Assembly (NCBI GenBank): GCA_963281155.1
Contig: CAUJLY010000006.1
Location: 7,626,001-7,690,000 of the forward strand
Length of the DNA: 64,000 nt
From: Rhabditophanes sp. KR3021
Lineage: Eukaryota > Nematoda > Chromadorea > Rhabditida > Alloionematidae
Direction: 5' to 3'
This document shows positions 35,997-51,399 of this stretch, piece by piece. The translations under genes and the position numbers were made by a program. The notes beneath the pieces are model-generated. The model saw nothing but the letters and a program-made list of their open reading frames with translations, was not told the origin of the DNA and made no database searches. Within the stretch, counting starts at the first letter, position 1, and each line of letters starts with the position of its first letter.

Positions 35997-38965
35997 TTCA
36001 AAGAATATAAATCAGATCAAGAAAAATAAATTGTGTTGATAAATAAAATTGTTTAAAATAATAAATGCATGCAGCTTTGAAAAATAGATAAATTGAATGT
36101 TGACTATTATCGGGTTGGCTACGTTTTTAATATTAATGATAAAAAGTTCTTGCTATGAGATAGGAAAATCGAAATTGATGATGAGAATAAAAAGCAAGAA
36201 AGTCATATCACATTTATTTATCTTCGTGGTAAAGCAACAAAAAAAGTCAAATATGATCTGTGTAGCTTGTAATAGTTTTATTGGTGTGGTGAGTAAGCAA
36301 TGATGACTTATAATATAAAAATTGATAAGAAATACAATTTCATGCATCCTTGTATATTCTTAAATCTTTTGCATCAAGAATATGTAGAAGGTGTCCATCC
36401 AAATTTAAACTTAAAAATGACAATTGGAATAAAAATTTGTTTATATACGCATTCTAGACAGTCTTAGATATTTGACGCAAACTATCTTTTTTTGTACCAA
36501 ATAGCTTCAAGCATTTACCGTCTGTGACATTTATTTGAAAAGTGTAACTCACGCAATTCTTTTATAGTTACAATCAAAAACGTATTATCGGAACGGCTTC
36601 AAATAGTTACATCCACTTTTGGCATTTAAATGCTCATACATCGTAATTGTTTATCTGATCGATAGGTCTTGATTTTAACATACGCTTTATAAATTTTTCC
36701 CTAATTATACATCCATTCTTCCATCACACATCATTTATTTACCTGGTTTTGGATATGGGTAGACATGCCGTAATGAAAACATGCTAGTTTCAGCCATCAA
36801 ACAAATAATCCCGAAATATTTATAACGTCTGCTATGAAGGCAATACGTCAATTCAAAATAGTCCCAACAGATTCAGCAGCATCGAATTAAAAAAAGATTA
36901 AAACGCTTAAAAAATAAAAATCAATTTTTCAAGTAGTTTTAAATATAGAAATGTCATAATTAGGAGCATTACATTTTCTATAAATGAGATGAAATATTAA
37001 ACAAATAGACGACCGCTAATGTAATAACTGTATTCATGCTTTTTATTTCTTAAAAATCGAATTTGGCAGTGCATTTTCTCTTTAATTAATTAAATTTATT
37101 TGTATGTTTAGAATATTGTATGCAACATGGACATCTTTCATTATGATATCTCATACATATTTTATTAGTTTGATGGGTCAGGAATGTTTATTCAAAAATA
37201 ATATTCCTCTAAATTTGGTCCAAATAATTTAAAATTAAAAAAATGTTTTATAATATAAATTTACAAAGTGATAGATATTATGGAATCGCAAAAGATATAA
37301 TATTAGGTATTTATTTATTTATATGGGGATATAATTTAGAGAGGGGGATCTCAACATATAAAATGCATGCGACAAGCGAAATAATGAGATGACGAGGATC
37401 ACCATAATTCTACTATTCGAGCTGAGATATCAAACAAAAAGTGTTTTGAATATCATATTTGATGAACTTATGACGTCTACAATAATAAATTATAAGATAA
37501 AAATGGCTTAGATCCACCATAATTAAGTTCGAACTACTACCAGTGTAGCACATTATTCTGTTAAAATAGACTCGACACTGTCATATTTTTTATTAATTTT
37601 GAAGAAGTTAAGCAATGTTATTGCCCCTAATACAACCTTTTAATTCAAATATGTATTACATGTATCACAAACAAAACACCGTTATATTCATAATATGTTT
37701 CTTCTTTTTTTGTTTCCACCTTTATATTATATCTTCCTATTATGAAGCCGGGTAGATATTTTTGTTATTATTTAAAACCGCTTATTTTTTGGGTAGAGTG
37801 TCTATCAAATCAGTAATGTCTGTAGATATGGCCTAAAATATTAAGATCTATTCGTTTTTAAAAACACTTATTTATTTGCGTTAATTTTATAGAAAATATG
37901 AGAAAAATAACAGAAAATAAAGCTTCGTATAGTTTTTGGAGAATATTAAGAGAAATCCTAATATTATAACTATGATCTTGAATACAGCAGCCAACATGCT
38001 TGAATCATCTGATAGAAACGATGTACTCAACTCATTGGAATCCATTGACAGCAAAAATTATTACGGATGTTGGACCAGGACCCTTATTTCTACAAAAATT
38101 CATTTGACAAGGTGAATAGAACTCGTAATCAAACTATCAAATTTATGAAACTCACCAGATTTGTTGGAGTTTTTAATATGATAAAAGGAAGGATTATTCT
38201 TTAGAGAATTTCAATTAATCATACGTTTTAAATCATATGCGCATAATTTGTTTTTGTATTGTCCTGCAGATGCATTATTATCCCCAACTAATTGCTAATT
38301 ATATAAAAATCATTTATTTTGTACTACTTTGTATATCTACTAATTAACAATTTAAAAAATAAAAATGATATTTAACAATTTAAAATATGTTTATGTTATT
38401 ACTTTATTTTGCAAATTATATATCACTTAGAGAAGTATTTATAGTCATTTCAGATTAAAAAGAACTTTTCATGAATTAATTCAAAATATTTATTCACTTG
38501 ATATTAACAAAGCTTTGGCATTTAACAGGGTGGAAAATTATAAAACCTTTAATTATTATAAACCACATCTCATAAAGTTTTATAGCACCCAATTTTTAAT
38601 CAACAAATATTTTAATTGGAAAACAAATATTTTAATTAAAAAATAAATATGTTTACAAATTCTGAGCAATTTTATTTGAATATTTTAAGCAAAATCTATT
38701 TATATTTACTATTACTAAGTATTTGCGTTTAAGACATACAAAAATAGAAATATTTCAAGTAATTTAGAAGATACAATCGCGACAAATAAAACGAATCAAA
38801 TATAAAGTTACATAAAATATTGTTATCAAGCATATAATGTGCCTGCTAAATATAACTATACAAATCAAATAATAAGCTTTGTTAAAAAAGTTATGTTTAA
38901 TATATATATAGTTGTAAGCGAACAATGGAATTTACATAAATTTGAAATCTATACTTGCTTATTAT
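35997..38965. other. 3-kb intergenic stretch, nothing recognised
   Basis: AT-rich with many short A/T runs. No open frame above ~70 codons and no repeat family recognised. It contains the upstream region of the WASP-like gene and the 3' UTR of the Ac45 gene. Confidence 0.4.
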
Positions 38966-40005
38966 TTATTCTTTGAAGTTGATAACAATTTGTTTTTGCT
39001 TGGGATCATCGAAACGATCCATCGTTTGAACGGAATTAAGCATCAAGAATCCTCCCAAAAGAATTGTTCCCAAGATAAGGGAAACAATAATACTCATCCA
39101 TGATCCGATGCTGAATGTTGGAATGCAATCATTGACATTATGAGAGAATCCGTAGAATTTACCGACTTTGTCTACAACTTTAATATCTCTTTGGAAATTG
39201 TTTTGGATTTGGAAACCAGACAAGGAAATTCCGATTAGGTTATCTTTGTTGTCACTTGCTTCGGTGAAGGCAGCTTGTGTTTGAGAGCAAGCATAACTGT
39301 AGTCCCAGAATCCTCCGATTTCTCTCATACCAACCATAGACATGTTTACTTTAGGCTGAACATTTACTATGGTTCCGTCATGAAGTTTAATTGTTGCTGT
39401 GTGTAAGACAAAGCTATCTAACCACCATGAAGCGTTATTTATAGACATTTTGATTTCAAATGAAAACCTAATTGGCTTTCCACCGACAATCGTTACTGAT
39501 GGATTTGCTCCAGCAAAAGCTGAAACTGTATCTTCTCCAGGTGTAATCGTGACATCGAATGTCGAATTGTGTCCACAAACGGCAACTACTTCCCATCCGC
39601 TGCCTTTTTTTGTCAAATGTGCTGTCAAGATATCCAGATACATATTCTGGCTTCGCTTTGGGATTGTGGTGGATAAGTGTTAATCCTTCCAAATACATTA
39701 AACATGATTTAACTGTTGTAGATCCATTTACATATGTTGGAGCAATAATCGGCAATAAGTCGGCTTTGAATGTATTTTCTGGGTTAAAAGGACCATCAGT
39801 TGGGGCGACGGTAGATGCTACTGCTGTGACATCGTTCTCAATTGGAGCAATTCGTTTGTCTCGGACATTATTCTAAAGTCAATCGTTAGAATATGATAAA
39901 ACCGGGTAATTTAAACCAGATGGCTAATTATTATTTACGTACCTCGTCAATTTTTTCTGCTGATACGGCAATAGAAAATAATAAAACGGCAAATAACAAC
40001 CTCAT
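38966..40005 (-). CDS. ATP6AP1: V-ATPase accessory subunit S1 (Ac45), with apparent frameshift
   Basis: Ac45 is a type I membrane subunit of the V-ATPase Vo sector, aiding assembly and targeting of the pump. Exon 40005-39943 encodes a signal peptide (MRLLFAVLLFSIAVSA). Exon 39872-38966 encodes the luminal domain (KSCLMYLEGLTLIHHNP, VAVCGHNSTF, ACSQTQ, NDC), one span after FSIGSWM, and the diagnostic tail MDRFDD. The reading frame breaks inside exon 2. The frame encoding the SCLMYLEGLTL strand runs to 39468, whereas the rest (GSGWEVVAVCG on) is one base off. The shift falls at or near a 7-base homopolymer (39605-39611). Removing one base joins the frames and leaves a normal Cys-Cys spacing. 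The product (~322 aa) lacks the N-terminal domain of vertebrate Ac45 (470 aa). A furin-type RDKR lies ~10 residues after the signal peptide. Other readings: an assembly error, or a 46-bp unusual intron. Confidence 0.85.
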
Positions 40006-40007
40006 TT

Positions 40008-40018
40008 CTGAAAGTAAA
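40008..40018 (-). promoter_or_regulatory. Probable trans-splice acceptor of Ac45
   Basis: TTTTACTTTCAG on the minus strand ends 2 nt before the ATG, with no preceding exon. It is a close match to a nematode acceptor consensus. Confidence 0.45.
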
Positions 40019-40699
40019 AGCAATATTAATAACAATTGTAAAAAATAGGCATGGATTTTCGATATGACAATTGGTAGGATGCCTAGATAACGACTAGGCA
40101 AATTGAGTTATGAGGTATAAAAAATGTGCAAATTTATTTTAAATAGTAAGAGTTCATAAAATATAATGTAACCAAGTTCAAAAGGAGGTGTACAAAGATA
40201 AACAGCCCAGTCTCTAATTGATTTTTGGAATACAAATTTCGCTCTTTGGTCGTCAACTAAAATAGTCGTTTTGAAAGCCAATTGACAATTCAAAATAAAA
40301 CGTTTCTCCAACCATACATGGCTGGCGATGAAAATTTGATTTACTGATAAGATGAATGAAGAGCTTTCCATTATATAAGGGGTACGTATAATTATCGATA
40401 AAAATAGTGAGTAGTCAAATATTACTTATCAATAATCGATCACGCAAAGAGCAATTTTGACTGAAAGTAAGAATATGACCTTAAGTATTTGCAAAAAATG
40501 ACTTTGCAATCTAACAACCAAAATGAACAACATGCAATTATAGCAGAATTGAGATACGAAGGGGATTTTAAAGTTAATTTATGATATAAAATTGTAATGA
40601 TGTAAAATAATAGTTAGATGGTAAGATAATACGTAAAATAATATGTTAAAGAGATTCTTGGCCGACAAGTTGCATATTCAAAAGTATTAAGCAAACTAA
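40019..40699. other. Intergenic, no gene seen
   Basis: Spacer between the Ac45 start and the stop of the unknown secreted-protein gene, both on the minus strand. An 87-codon frame (40108-40371) has no recognisable content. Confidence 0.4.
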
Positions 40700-41544
40700 T
40701 TAAGCAAGTTTGAGCTTTTTTGGAGTATGTGCTTCAAGATCTTTTAGTGCCTTTCTTCTTGCAACAGCCCAGGTATCAAACATTGTTAATGTTTTTGAAT
40801 CCAGCATTGAAACAGCTAACATATGTAACTTGTGATCTCTTAATCCTTCTGATGGAATATTAACATCGAAAAATAACCTCAAGAACATATCCTTTACTTC
40901 TGAATTAACATACTTTAAAAAGGTTGCTTGGTCTGTGTTTAGGTAGGGGCCAGGAGCATCTTCGTCATCACCAAATGCCGTTTGATAAGGCGGTGAATTT
41001 GAATGATAGTTATTACTATTGCCATGAACGTAAGAATGTGCAGGCTGAATTTTATATTCAGCTTTAATACCAGGAATATCTTTTTTAACTTCTAGAAATT
41101 CTTTATCATTCCTGAGTTCATGTGATTTGATTCCGAATTCCTGCGGCTGAGGCTTTTGGAGAGACATAGGTGGTGGTTGCGTTTGAATTTGAGGGACAAC
41201 TTCTTCTTGTAGAGATGTATTTTTTTCTCCAAAGGCTACAGCTTTCTTATTTTTTGATAAATGCTTTTCAATGTCATTATGGATTCTAATGACATCATCT
41301 GTTAATTTTACCTTTTCATCGCAATTGAAAGTGGCAATATATCCTTTCCTAAAATAGAATGAGAATAAAAGCTTTTATGGATTTAGAAGGTTTTGTCTTA
41401 CCATATTACATTCAATTGTTCTTGAATATAGTGAGGAAAATTCGAATAATCTGAAGGCAAGCCACAATTTCTATTACCTAATACAGCCAAACTATATGAA
41501 GAAAGCGATATTATGGATGTAATGCATAAAACTATTAATCTCAT
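40700..41544 (-). CDS. Unknown secreted protein
   Basis: Exons 41544-41402 and 41348-40700 join in phase 2 (W codon across the 53-bp intron) for 263 residues. A signal peptide (MRLIVLCITSIISLSSYSLA) is followed by NCGLPSDYSNFPHYIQEQLN, IWKGYIATFNC and a helical KVKLTDDVIRIHNDIEKHL. A polar, proline/asparagine-rich middle follows (QPPPMSLQKPQPQEF). The C-terminal ~75 residues are helical (YLNTDQATFLKYVNSEVKDM ... TMFDTWAVARRKALKDLEAH), ending KKLKLA. Two cysteines after the leader could form one disulfide. The helical C-terminal part faintly recalls the nematode SXP/RAL-2 (DUF148) family, but I cannot confirm this. No membrane span or retention signal is seen. Confidence 0.68.
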
Positions 41545-42892
41545 TTTGTAAAATTTATTTAAATATTTAAAAATGAATTCAAGATCTAATATGTTCCTTA
41601 TATACTCGCCATCAAGGAGGACGGAATGCAATATATTTTTTGCTACCATTTTGCTGTCTCCTTGGCGCTTCTTAATGGTGAAAGTTTTATATATGTTCAT
41701 AATTATGATTCAATTATTGTCAAATAGTAGCGTATTATTTGTGTGCATTTAAATTGCCTGAGCTTTCAAACAAGTTTATTTTCATGGGCTGTTAGAGGTC
41801 GGATTTATGTAATTATGTCTTTGTAGATGTGTGTCCAGTTTGTAAAAGATATCTATAAATATTTGTTTGTTGTATATTTGAATTTAAGATATCTCCTTTG
41901 TAACCAACCTTCAAGCTGAATTTAGTGAATAGAACCAAAATAAGTTAATAGACAGAATAATCATGTGAGCCATTTATCATAATGCTTTTCTTTTTCAATT
42001 AAAAGAAGGATCCATTGTTTAGGGAGCAATTATAGCACAACTTATAGTTAATTATTGAAATAAAGGGTGATATCCATTTTGCAATAAGCTTTTCAAACAA
42101 ATTAAAATTTGGCAATGACGTACCCTCAAATAAGCGTTTGTATTAGAACTTATTATTTAGACTAGATATTATTATTTTGACAAATGATTGAATCCAATTA
42201 CTATGACGGTATCAACATTTTTTCTGTATATCTAGTATTTTAACAAGGTTTTTCTTTATTAAGATTATAAATATCAAGTGATCGAGCAACCCGTTTCGAT
42301 AATTTGCTTAAAATTTAAATAAAACAATCATCTAATATAATTAGTCAAAGTAAACACAGCTCTACCCAATCGCTTCAAGAAAATGACTTACTTATTTTTT
42401 AAACATTTGTGCTCTGTAGGATGTATTTTGAAACTGTTTAAATATTGGTTCCTTCCAAAGCAACAACATTTATCATTTTTTACTTAACAATACAAAAATC
42501 AATGAGATTAGTTATAACACTGCACATACTTATGCATACAATGTACTATTGAGCTTAGTCATCTCATTTGTGCATTTAACAACAAAGTTGCCAATAGTTT
42601 TGTTCATACTTTTATTACTTATGCCCACTATATATCCTATCACATTCTTATAATATTGTCAGCTTCCTATATAGGATCTATCCATTCTAATAATACATTA
42701 TTATTATGTTCCAATTACAATATAGCAAAGCCAATCCAACTAAATTTGCTACTTAAGTTGGTATTGATTTGATACTCATTCTAACTACTTTTGGTTTTAT
42801 TCTCTTCTATGTCGTTTATCGCCATATTTTTATATTAAAAGCAATGACGATTTTTATTTAATTCATATTTAAAGGTAGTATTTTTTGGCCTT
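41545..42892. other. Divergent intergenic region
   Basis: AT-rich spacer between two divergent genes (unknown secreted protein, minus; CK1 kinase, plus); it should hold both promoters. No coding potential seen. Confidence 0.4.
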
Positions 42893-44725
42893 ATGGCACA
42901 ATTGGTCAGAAAGAAACCTGAACCGATTTGGATTGATAATAAATGGAAGCTGTGGTACAAAATCGGCGAAGGTTCGTTTGGAGAAATCTTTCGATGTAAG
43001 GACAAGGAAGGCTTGTCTGAAGTGGCAGTTAAATTAGAATCTCGTGACCAATCGCATCCTCAACTTATTATCGAGAAAAGAGTTTTAGATTCGATAAAAA
43101 ATAGTATTGGCTTTCCAAATGTGCATTACCTTGGACCAGAAGGAGATTATATTGCAATGATCATGGATTTGCTTGGACCATCTTTGGAAGACATGTTCAA
43201 CTTTTGCAACAGAACATTTTCATACCAAACTGTTCTTTTGCTTGGCGATCAGATGCTTGATCGTGTTCAATTCCTGCACAATCATGACTATCTACACCGG
43301 GATTTGAAACCAGACAATTTTCTAACAGGCGTGGGTCCTAAGGCCAATATCATTTATGTAAACTATTTTGTTTCAAATATATTTAAAATTTTTTCAGATG
43401 ATTGACTTTGGATTAGCAAAAAGGTACAGAGAATTACCTAATTACAAGCATCTGGTTTATAAAACAGCAAAAAGTTTGACTGGAACTGCTCGTTATGCAT
43501 CTATGAATACGCATGAGGGTATAGGTACGTAATTGCTTCATAATATAAATAACTCTTTCAAGAACAAAGTCGGCGTGATGATATCGAAGCCCTGGCATAT
43601 TGCTTGATATACTTTTATCGTGGGCTTTTGCCGTGGCAAGGAATCAATGGGAAAACAAAGGCTGAAAAGTATGAAGTCATTTATAGAGGGAAAAAAGACA
43701 CTCCGGTCGAAGACTTATGTGGCAAAAATGGAATGTTAATGAAGTTCTTATCATATTCCCGTAATTTGCAATTTGACGAAGAACCTAACTACGCGTATCT
43801 GAGGAAATTAATCAGAGATGAATTTAAGAAACATAATTTTGTTAATCCTACGTTTGACTGGAATTTAATGGCATTAATGAAATCACTAAGAAGATCCAAT
43901 GATTTAATAGTTGAGCATAAAAATATGATCAAGAATAAGAAGATTAAAGTGGAAGATCCTTTATTTGTCAATGAAATAGAACTAAATGAAGAGGTTTTAA
44001 ATAAAGACAAAAAACCAATAATTATATCTAGAACCCCAAAATTACTAAGTAAAAGTATGATCTCCGAACATATGATGCCGCCACCAATAAAGACGAGTGT
44101 TTTAAAAAAATCACCGCTTCCTATAAAAGACACAACCAATGAATCTCAACAACAGCCACAAAAATCAGCACAAAAATGTACTTCCAAAATTGTCCCAAAT
44201 AATTACGCACCCAATGAATCATTCTTAAATATAAAGAAAGAAGTGAAAGATAGGAATAAAAGTTATTCTAACAAAAATGTAATAAATGTACAGCCAACGA
44301 CATATTATCAACGAATCCCATGTGAATTATTTAAAGAAGAATCGAACTACTTGCCTCAATCCACTAAAAGTTATACAGATCCAAAATATCCGAGAACACC
44401 TGGCAATTTCAGAAAAGGCAGCTACATTCAGGAAAAATTACCAGTTTCGTCGCAAAATAGAAAAAGAGGAATTGTTAAAGACGACATTCACTTAAAATAC
44501 ACAAAGGAAATCAAAAGGGAACAACAATGTTCTAGTGGTTTTCAAAAAGTACTTTTACCAGCTCCTATAGTTTTACCTGCCCCGCCACCTCCTCCTATGT
44601 TGGCTGAAACGCTTACATATAAGGATGGCGAAGACGAAAAAAGTTTTGGTCAAGTCTACAAAATATATTCATTACTAACAAAATTCATTTTGATTCAGAG
44701 AAATGATTTACCTACTAATATTTAA
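42893..44725 (+). CDS. Casein kinase 1 family protein kinase with long C-terminal tail
   Basis: Exons 42893-43357, 43398-43524 and 43563-44725 give about 584 residues. The kinase domain covers residues ~15-300: glycine loop [15 protein letters not shown] lysine, catalytic [11 protein letters not shown], and metal-binding IDFGLAKRY. The CK1-specific [20 protein letters not shown] takes the place of the APE region, with GLLPWQG following. CK1s are Ser/Thr kinases recognising primed or acidic sites. Divergence from the alpha/delta/epsilon consensus (for example [16 protein letters not shown]) suggests a lineage-expanded member, as is common in nematodes. The ~280-residue tail is basic with proline clusters ([21 protein letters not shown]) and no recognised domain. 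The last ~30 residues after EKSFG read poorly and may be intron read-through. AATAAA at ~44759. Confidence 0.9.
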
Positions 44726-44814
44726 TAAGTTATTTTTTTTATTTTTGCATATTTCGTGAATAAAATTTGTATTACAATTAATTTATATACAACAAAATAT
44801 TGTTTTCCAACACG

Positions 44815-44940
44815 TTCATTTATTCAATTATTGTTAACTCATTCATTCGAATATTCTTCGCTTATTCATTCGAATCATACTTCACTCATTCATTTCTTCG
44901 CTTATTAATTCCAATCATTCCTTTCGTTTTTTTCTTCTTT
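44815..44940. repeat. Imperfect CATTC-rich tandem repeat
   Basis: Degenerate repeats of TCATTCGAAT / TTCTTCGCTTATT type occur four to five times in ~125 bp. It overlaps the end of the coding exon and the 3' UTR of the minus-strand small membrane protein gene, in the short gap between two converging genes. Confidence 0.55.
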
Positions 44941-45221
44941 ATTAATTTTGAAGGCAATCCAAAAAGCTCCGGTTATACACAAAGCTAAAGCAATGAAGAT
45001 AAATCCATGGGTATAAAAAACGAATCCTGTCGTTTCATTGGACGTGTCATCAGCAATTGGTGCATTAGAATTAGCTACAAATTATAAATATTAATAAAGC
45101 ACATTAAACACATACTAATTGCTGTTTGTTTAGTCAATTTTCGTAGATAATTAAAGCATAATGTCTGAAATTGCTCCTTTATAGTAGAGGAATGAATGCG
45201 ATAATTAATACATCTATGCAT
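44905..45221 (-). CDS. Small single-span membrane protein (5' exon uncertain)
   Basis: The 3' exon 45074-44905 is the solid part. After a TTTGTAG acceptor it encodes NSNAPIADDTSNETTGFVFY (one NET sequon), one hydrophobic span (GFIFIALALCITGAFWIAF) and a charged tail KINKEEKNERNDWN. A phase-compatible upstream exon is 45221-45116 (MHRCINYRIHSSTIKEQFQT...), ending ATTA|GTATGT. A signal-peptide-like frame at ~45353 (MRKILLALMLAKSFYF) lies further up but does not join in phase without an extra exon. The product is likely a type I or type III membrane protein of about 90 residues. No family recognised. It ends 180 bp from the converging CK1 gene. Confidence 0.42.
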
Positions 45222-48819
<3,598 letters not shown>

Positions 48820-49619
48820 TTCTACTTTCATGGTTCTAGCAAACTTAGCAATTTAAAATAACTTTAAAGATATATACACTTTTTGATGATCATAATAATA
48901 AATTCACAAAGTCCTGTTACTTCTTTTATAATTAATATTTAACGTTGTGATTAAACAAACAAAGGAAAACTAAGCTGCATTGAGTTCCTTTATTTGAATG
49001 TTAATAATATATATTCATGTAATGTTTTTTAAATAAAAACTCCAAAACCCTGATAATTTTAAATGCCATAATAATTGTCATCGTAAAAAATTTGTAATTT
49101 TTCATCAGTTTAATTACTTTACACATGCAGTTATCAGCTTGAGTTGTATTTTTTCTATATCCTTTTTTGTTATGAATTTAAAATCACAATTTCATAGAAT
49201 GTTAATAAATGATATTTACCTACATTAAAAACAAGTGCGTAATACAATTATCATATTGTCATTTAGATTAAATGTCTACATAAGTTCATTGAATATTAAT
49301 GAATATTAGAAATAACTGAAAACATTTATTATTTTGAAAGCAATACAGATGCGTTACATCATAATAAAAATTTGATACACATAAAATTTTACGTAACTTT
49401 TATTTTTTCAAAACAATTACAAGGAAGCTGACAAGTTTTGTAAACATATACAATTAAAAAATAAAAAAAATAGACGATCTCACATATATATGGAAGAATA
49501 TTTAATGCCAGTCCATTAAACAAATACTTTTGTCCAAAAATATTACAAATAAAACGCTGAAATTAAAAAATTATTTGAGAACTCATTAGTAAGTGATCAC
49601 ACTACACATTCAAAACTGC
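48820..49619. other. Convergent 3' region
   Basis: Spacer between the K2P channel (+) and the neuropeptide gene (-), holding both 3' UTRs; AATAAA at ~48897 follows the channel stop. No other feature. Confidence 0.45.
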
Positions 49620-49954
49620 TTAAAACTTGGTACTTCTGCGTTTTCTCAAAAGACAGCTCAGGGGAGAAAATTCGCACTCATCCCAGCCGTATCCAGAAGT
49701 CCCAGAAATTCCTGATAATCCGGCACGTTCTCTCTTATGATTGGATTTGAAGATTGGTTGTTCCTCATTGCTAGAAAGAAAATGATTGTTTATAACTTCT
49801 GGATGGTTGTGATTGTTTGCATTCGCATGGAATTGGAAATACTACAAAAGTTGAATTTATACAAGGATTTGTTACTTACTTGTTTAGCATTAGCAGATCC
49901 ACTAAATACAATAGCCATTACTGCAGCTAAAAATAAAAGATAGGAATATGACAT
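49620..49954 (-). CDS. Neuropeptide precursor with allatostatin-C-like disulfide motif
   Basis: Exons 49954-49880 and 49841-49620 join in phase 0 across a 38-bp intron (GTAAGT...TTTTGTAG) for 98 residues. Layout of a classic prohormone: signal peptide MSYSYLLFLAAVMAIVFSGS ending ANA; a histidine/asparagine-rich spacer; dibasic KR; a single peptide region; tetrabasic RKRR; a short STKF tail. The predicted peptide between KR and RKRR ends GYGWDECEFSPLSCLL. The two cysteines enclose six residues with a proline at the fourth, as in insect allatostatin C (motif C-x2-NPIS-C-F). The final PLSCL parallels PISCF. No C-terminal glycine, so no amidation is expected. Allatostatin C belongs to the somatostatin-like superfamily and signals through inhibitory GPCRs. 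The precursor structure is convincing; the family name is inference. Confidence 0.75.
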
Positions 49955-51399
49955 TTTAATATTCACAAAAATAATGCTTCACACCCTTCCTACAATAAAA
50001 TCCTTTTAAAATGATTGAAGATAGGACTTATAACCTTGAATACTTATATACTTGTGTGACGTAATTTTATTATACACGACCACCAAAATATTTACCCCGC
50101 CCTTTTGCCTTTCAGTTTAAGCTTATTTGGAGGTTTTTTAATCTCCTTCTAAAAAGTACCACACCAATGGAGGTAATCAACTTTTTAATATTTTCAAATA
50201 GAACTAATTTTGGGCACTTTGATATAAATATATGTGTATATGAATATAAATCGAAAATAGAGAAACATTAATGGAACCCTAAAAGTAACACCTACTCATT
50301 TCTTTCCATCCTGACAATTATATCGCCAAATAATTTGTGTTTCTAAGTAAAGTAATCGTAAAATTGGCACTAAAAAGCGTTTTAAAAAACAGAACAATTG
50401 GTTTAAAAGAACCTGAAATGCTTTTATTAAACCCTAAAAACATTTTAATTAATTTTAAAGTTGAATAGAAATGCTTTGATGGATGTTCACAATTGAAAAT
50501 TTATAAATATTTTTATATTAAATATGAATTATTCATCAAAACAAGTGAAAAAGTTTGATACTAAATGAAGAAGGTTATTTTCAATTAAGGTTGGGAAATT
50601 TATAAATTTTGTATTACAAACGTCTTTTCGATAAGCCTTGGACTTACTTTAAAAACAAGACATATGAGTTGTCTATTTTTTTAAATAAAATTTGAATTTA
50701 TAGACTTAACTGAAGGCGGAGACGGACTAAAATCTGATATTCAAGTGTGAAGATATTAAAAGATCGTTATTCCAGGTATTGTGTCTGCTAAAATGTCTAA
50801 TTCCATCTTTAAAATGAGATTCTCTTCTTGATTGCCCTTTAAAGATTTCAATCTTTATTTAAATATTTTCTTGTTTTCAAAACTATAAAATTTGTCACTT
50901 GATGCTATTTTAATTTTTTGACGGTTTATCATAATGAAATAACAAGTATTTATAAAGGTTTAAAGAGATTGAAAATCTTTTTTATCGTCATCATAAAGTT
51001 CGTGGCAAATATTTACATTTGTAAAACAATATCTTAGCCATCAGTAGAAACATTCTCATTCATCGCCCCAAATAGTTGTAATAAATTTATATTGCTCGTT
51101 AACTCAAAGAGTGCCTCGCAGTAGGATATTGTACGATATTTCTTAGTTGGCATGATTTCTTTTTAATGGCCACATTTTTGGCTTTAATTAAAATAAATAA
51201 GCACTTTTTTGAAGTTAATATTTATATAATCAGAACAAAAAATGGCAAGATTATACATCAAAAAATACATGAAAGTTGGGATTATATAATATTTGATTAG
51301 AATATGAAATTATAAGAAAAATACATTACGTAATATCTAAATATGCTGAAAAAGATCTGGAAATAAAAGCGTATATATTTAAAGACATTCTTTGATTTT
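49955..51399. other. Intergenic, no gene seen
   Basis: AT-rich spacer between the neuropeptide gene start and the neprilysin stop codon, both minus strand. Includes the neuropeptide promoter; no recognisable element. Confidence 0.4.

Noticed and set aside
39612..39710. 46-bp intron in Ac45 explaining the frame change
   Set aside because: It would remove the conserved strand after the first cysteine (SCLMYLEGLTL) and needs an AAG acceptor; a one-base homopolymer change is simpler.
38966..40005. LAMP-family lysosomal protein
   Set aside because: The luminal cysteine pattern looked LAMP-like, but the tail MDRFDD and lack of a C-terminal GYxxΦ fit Ac45 instead.
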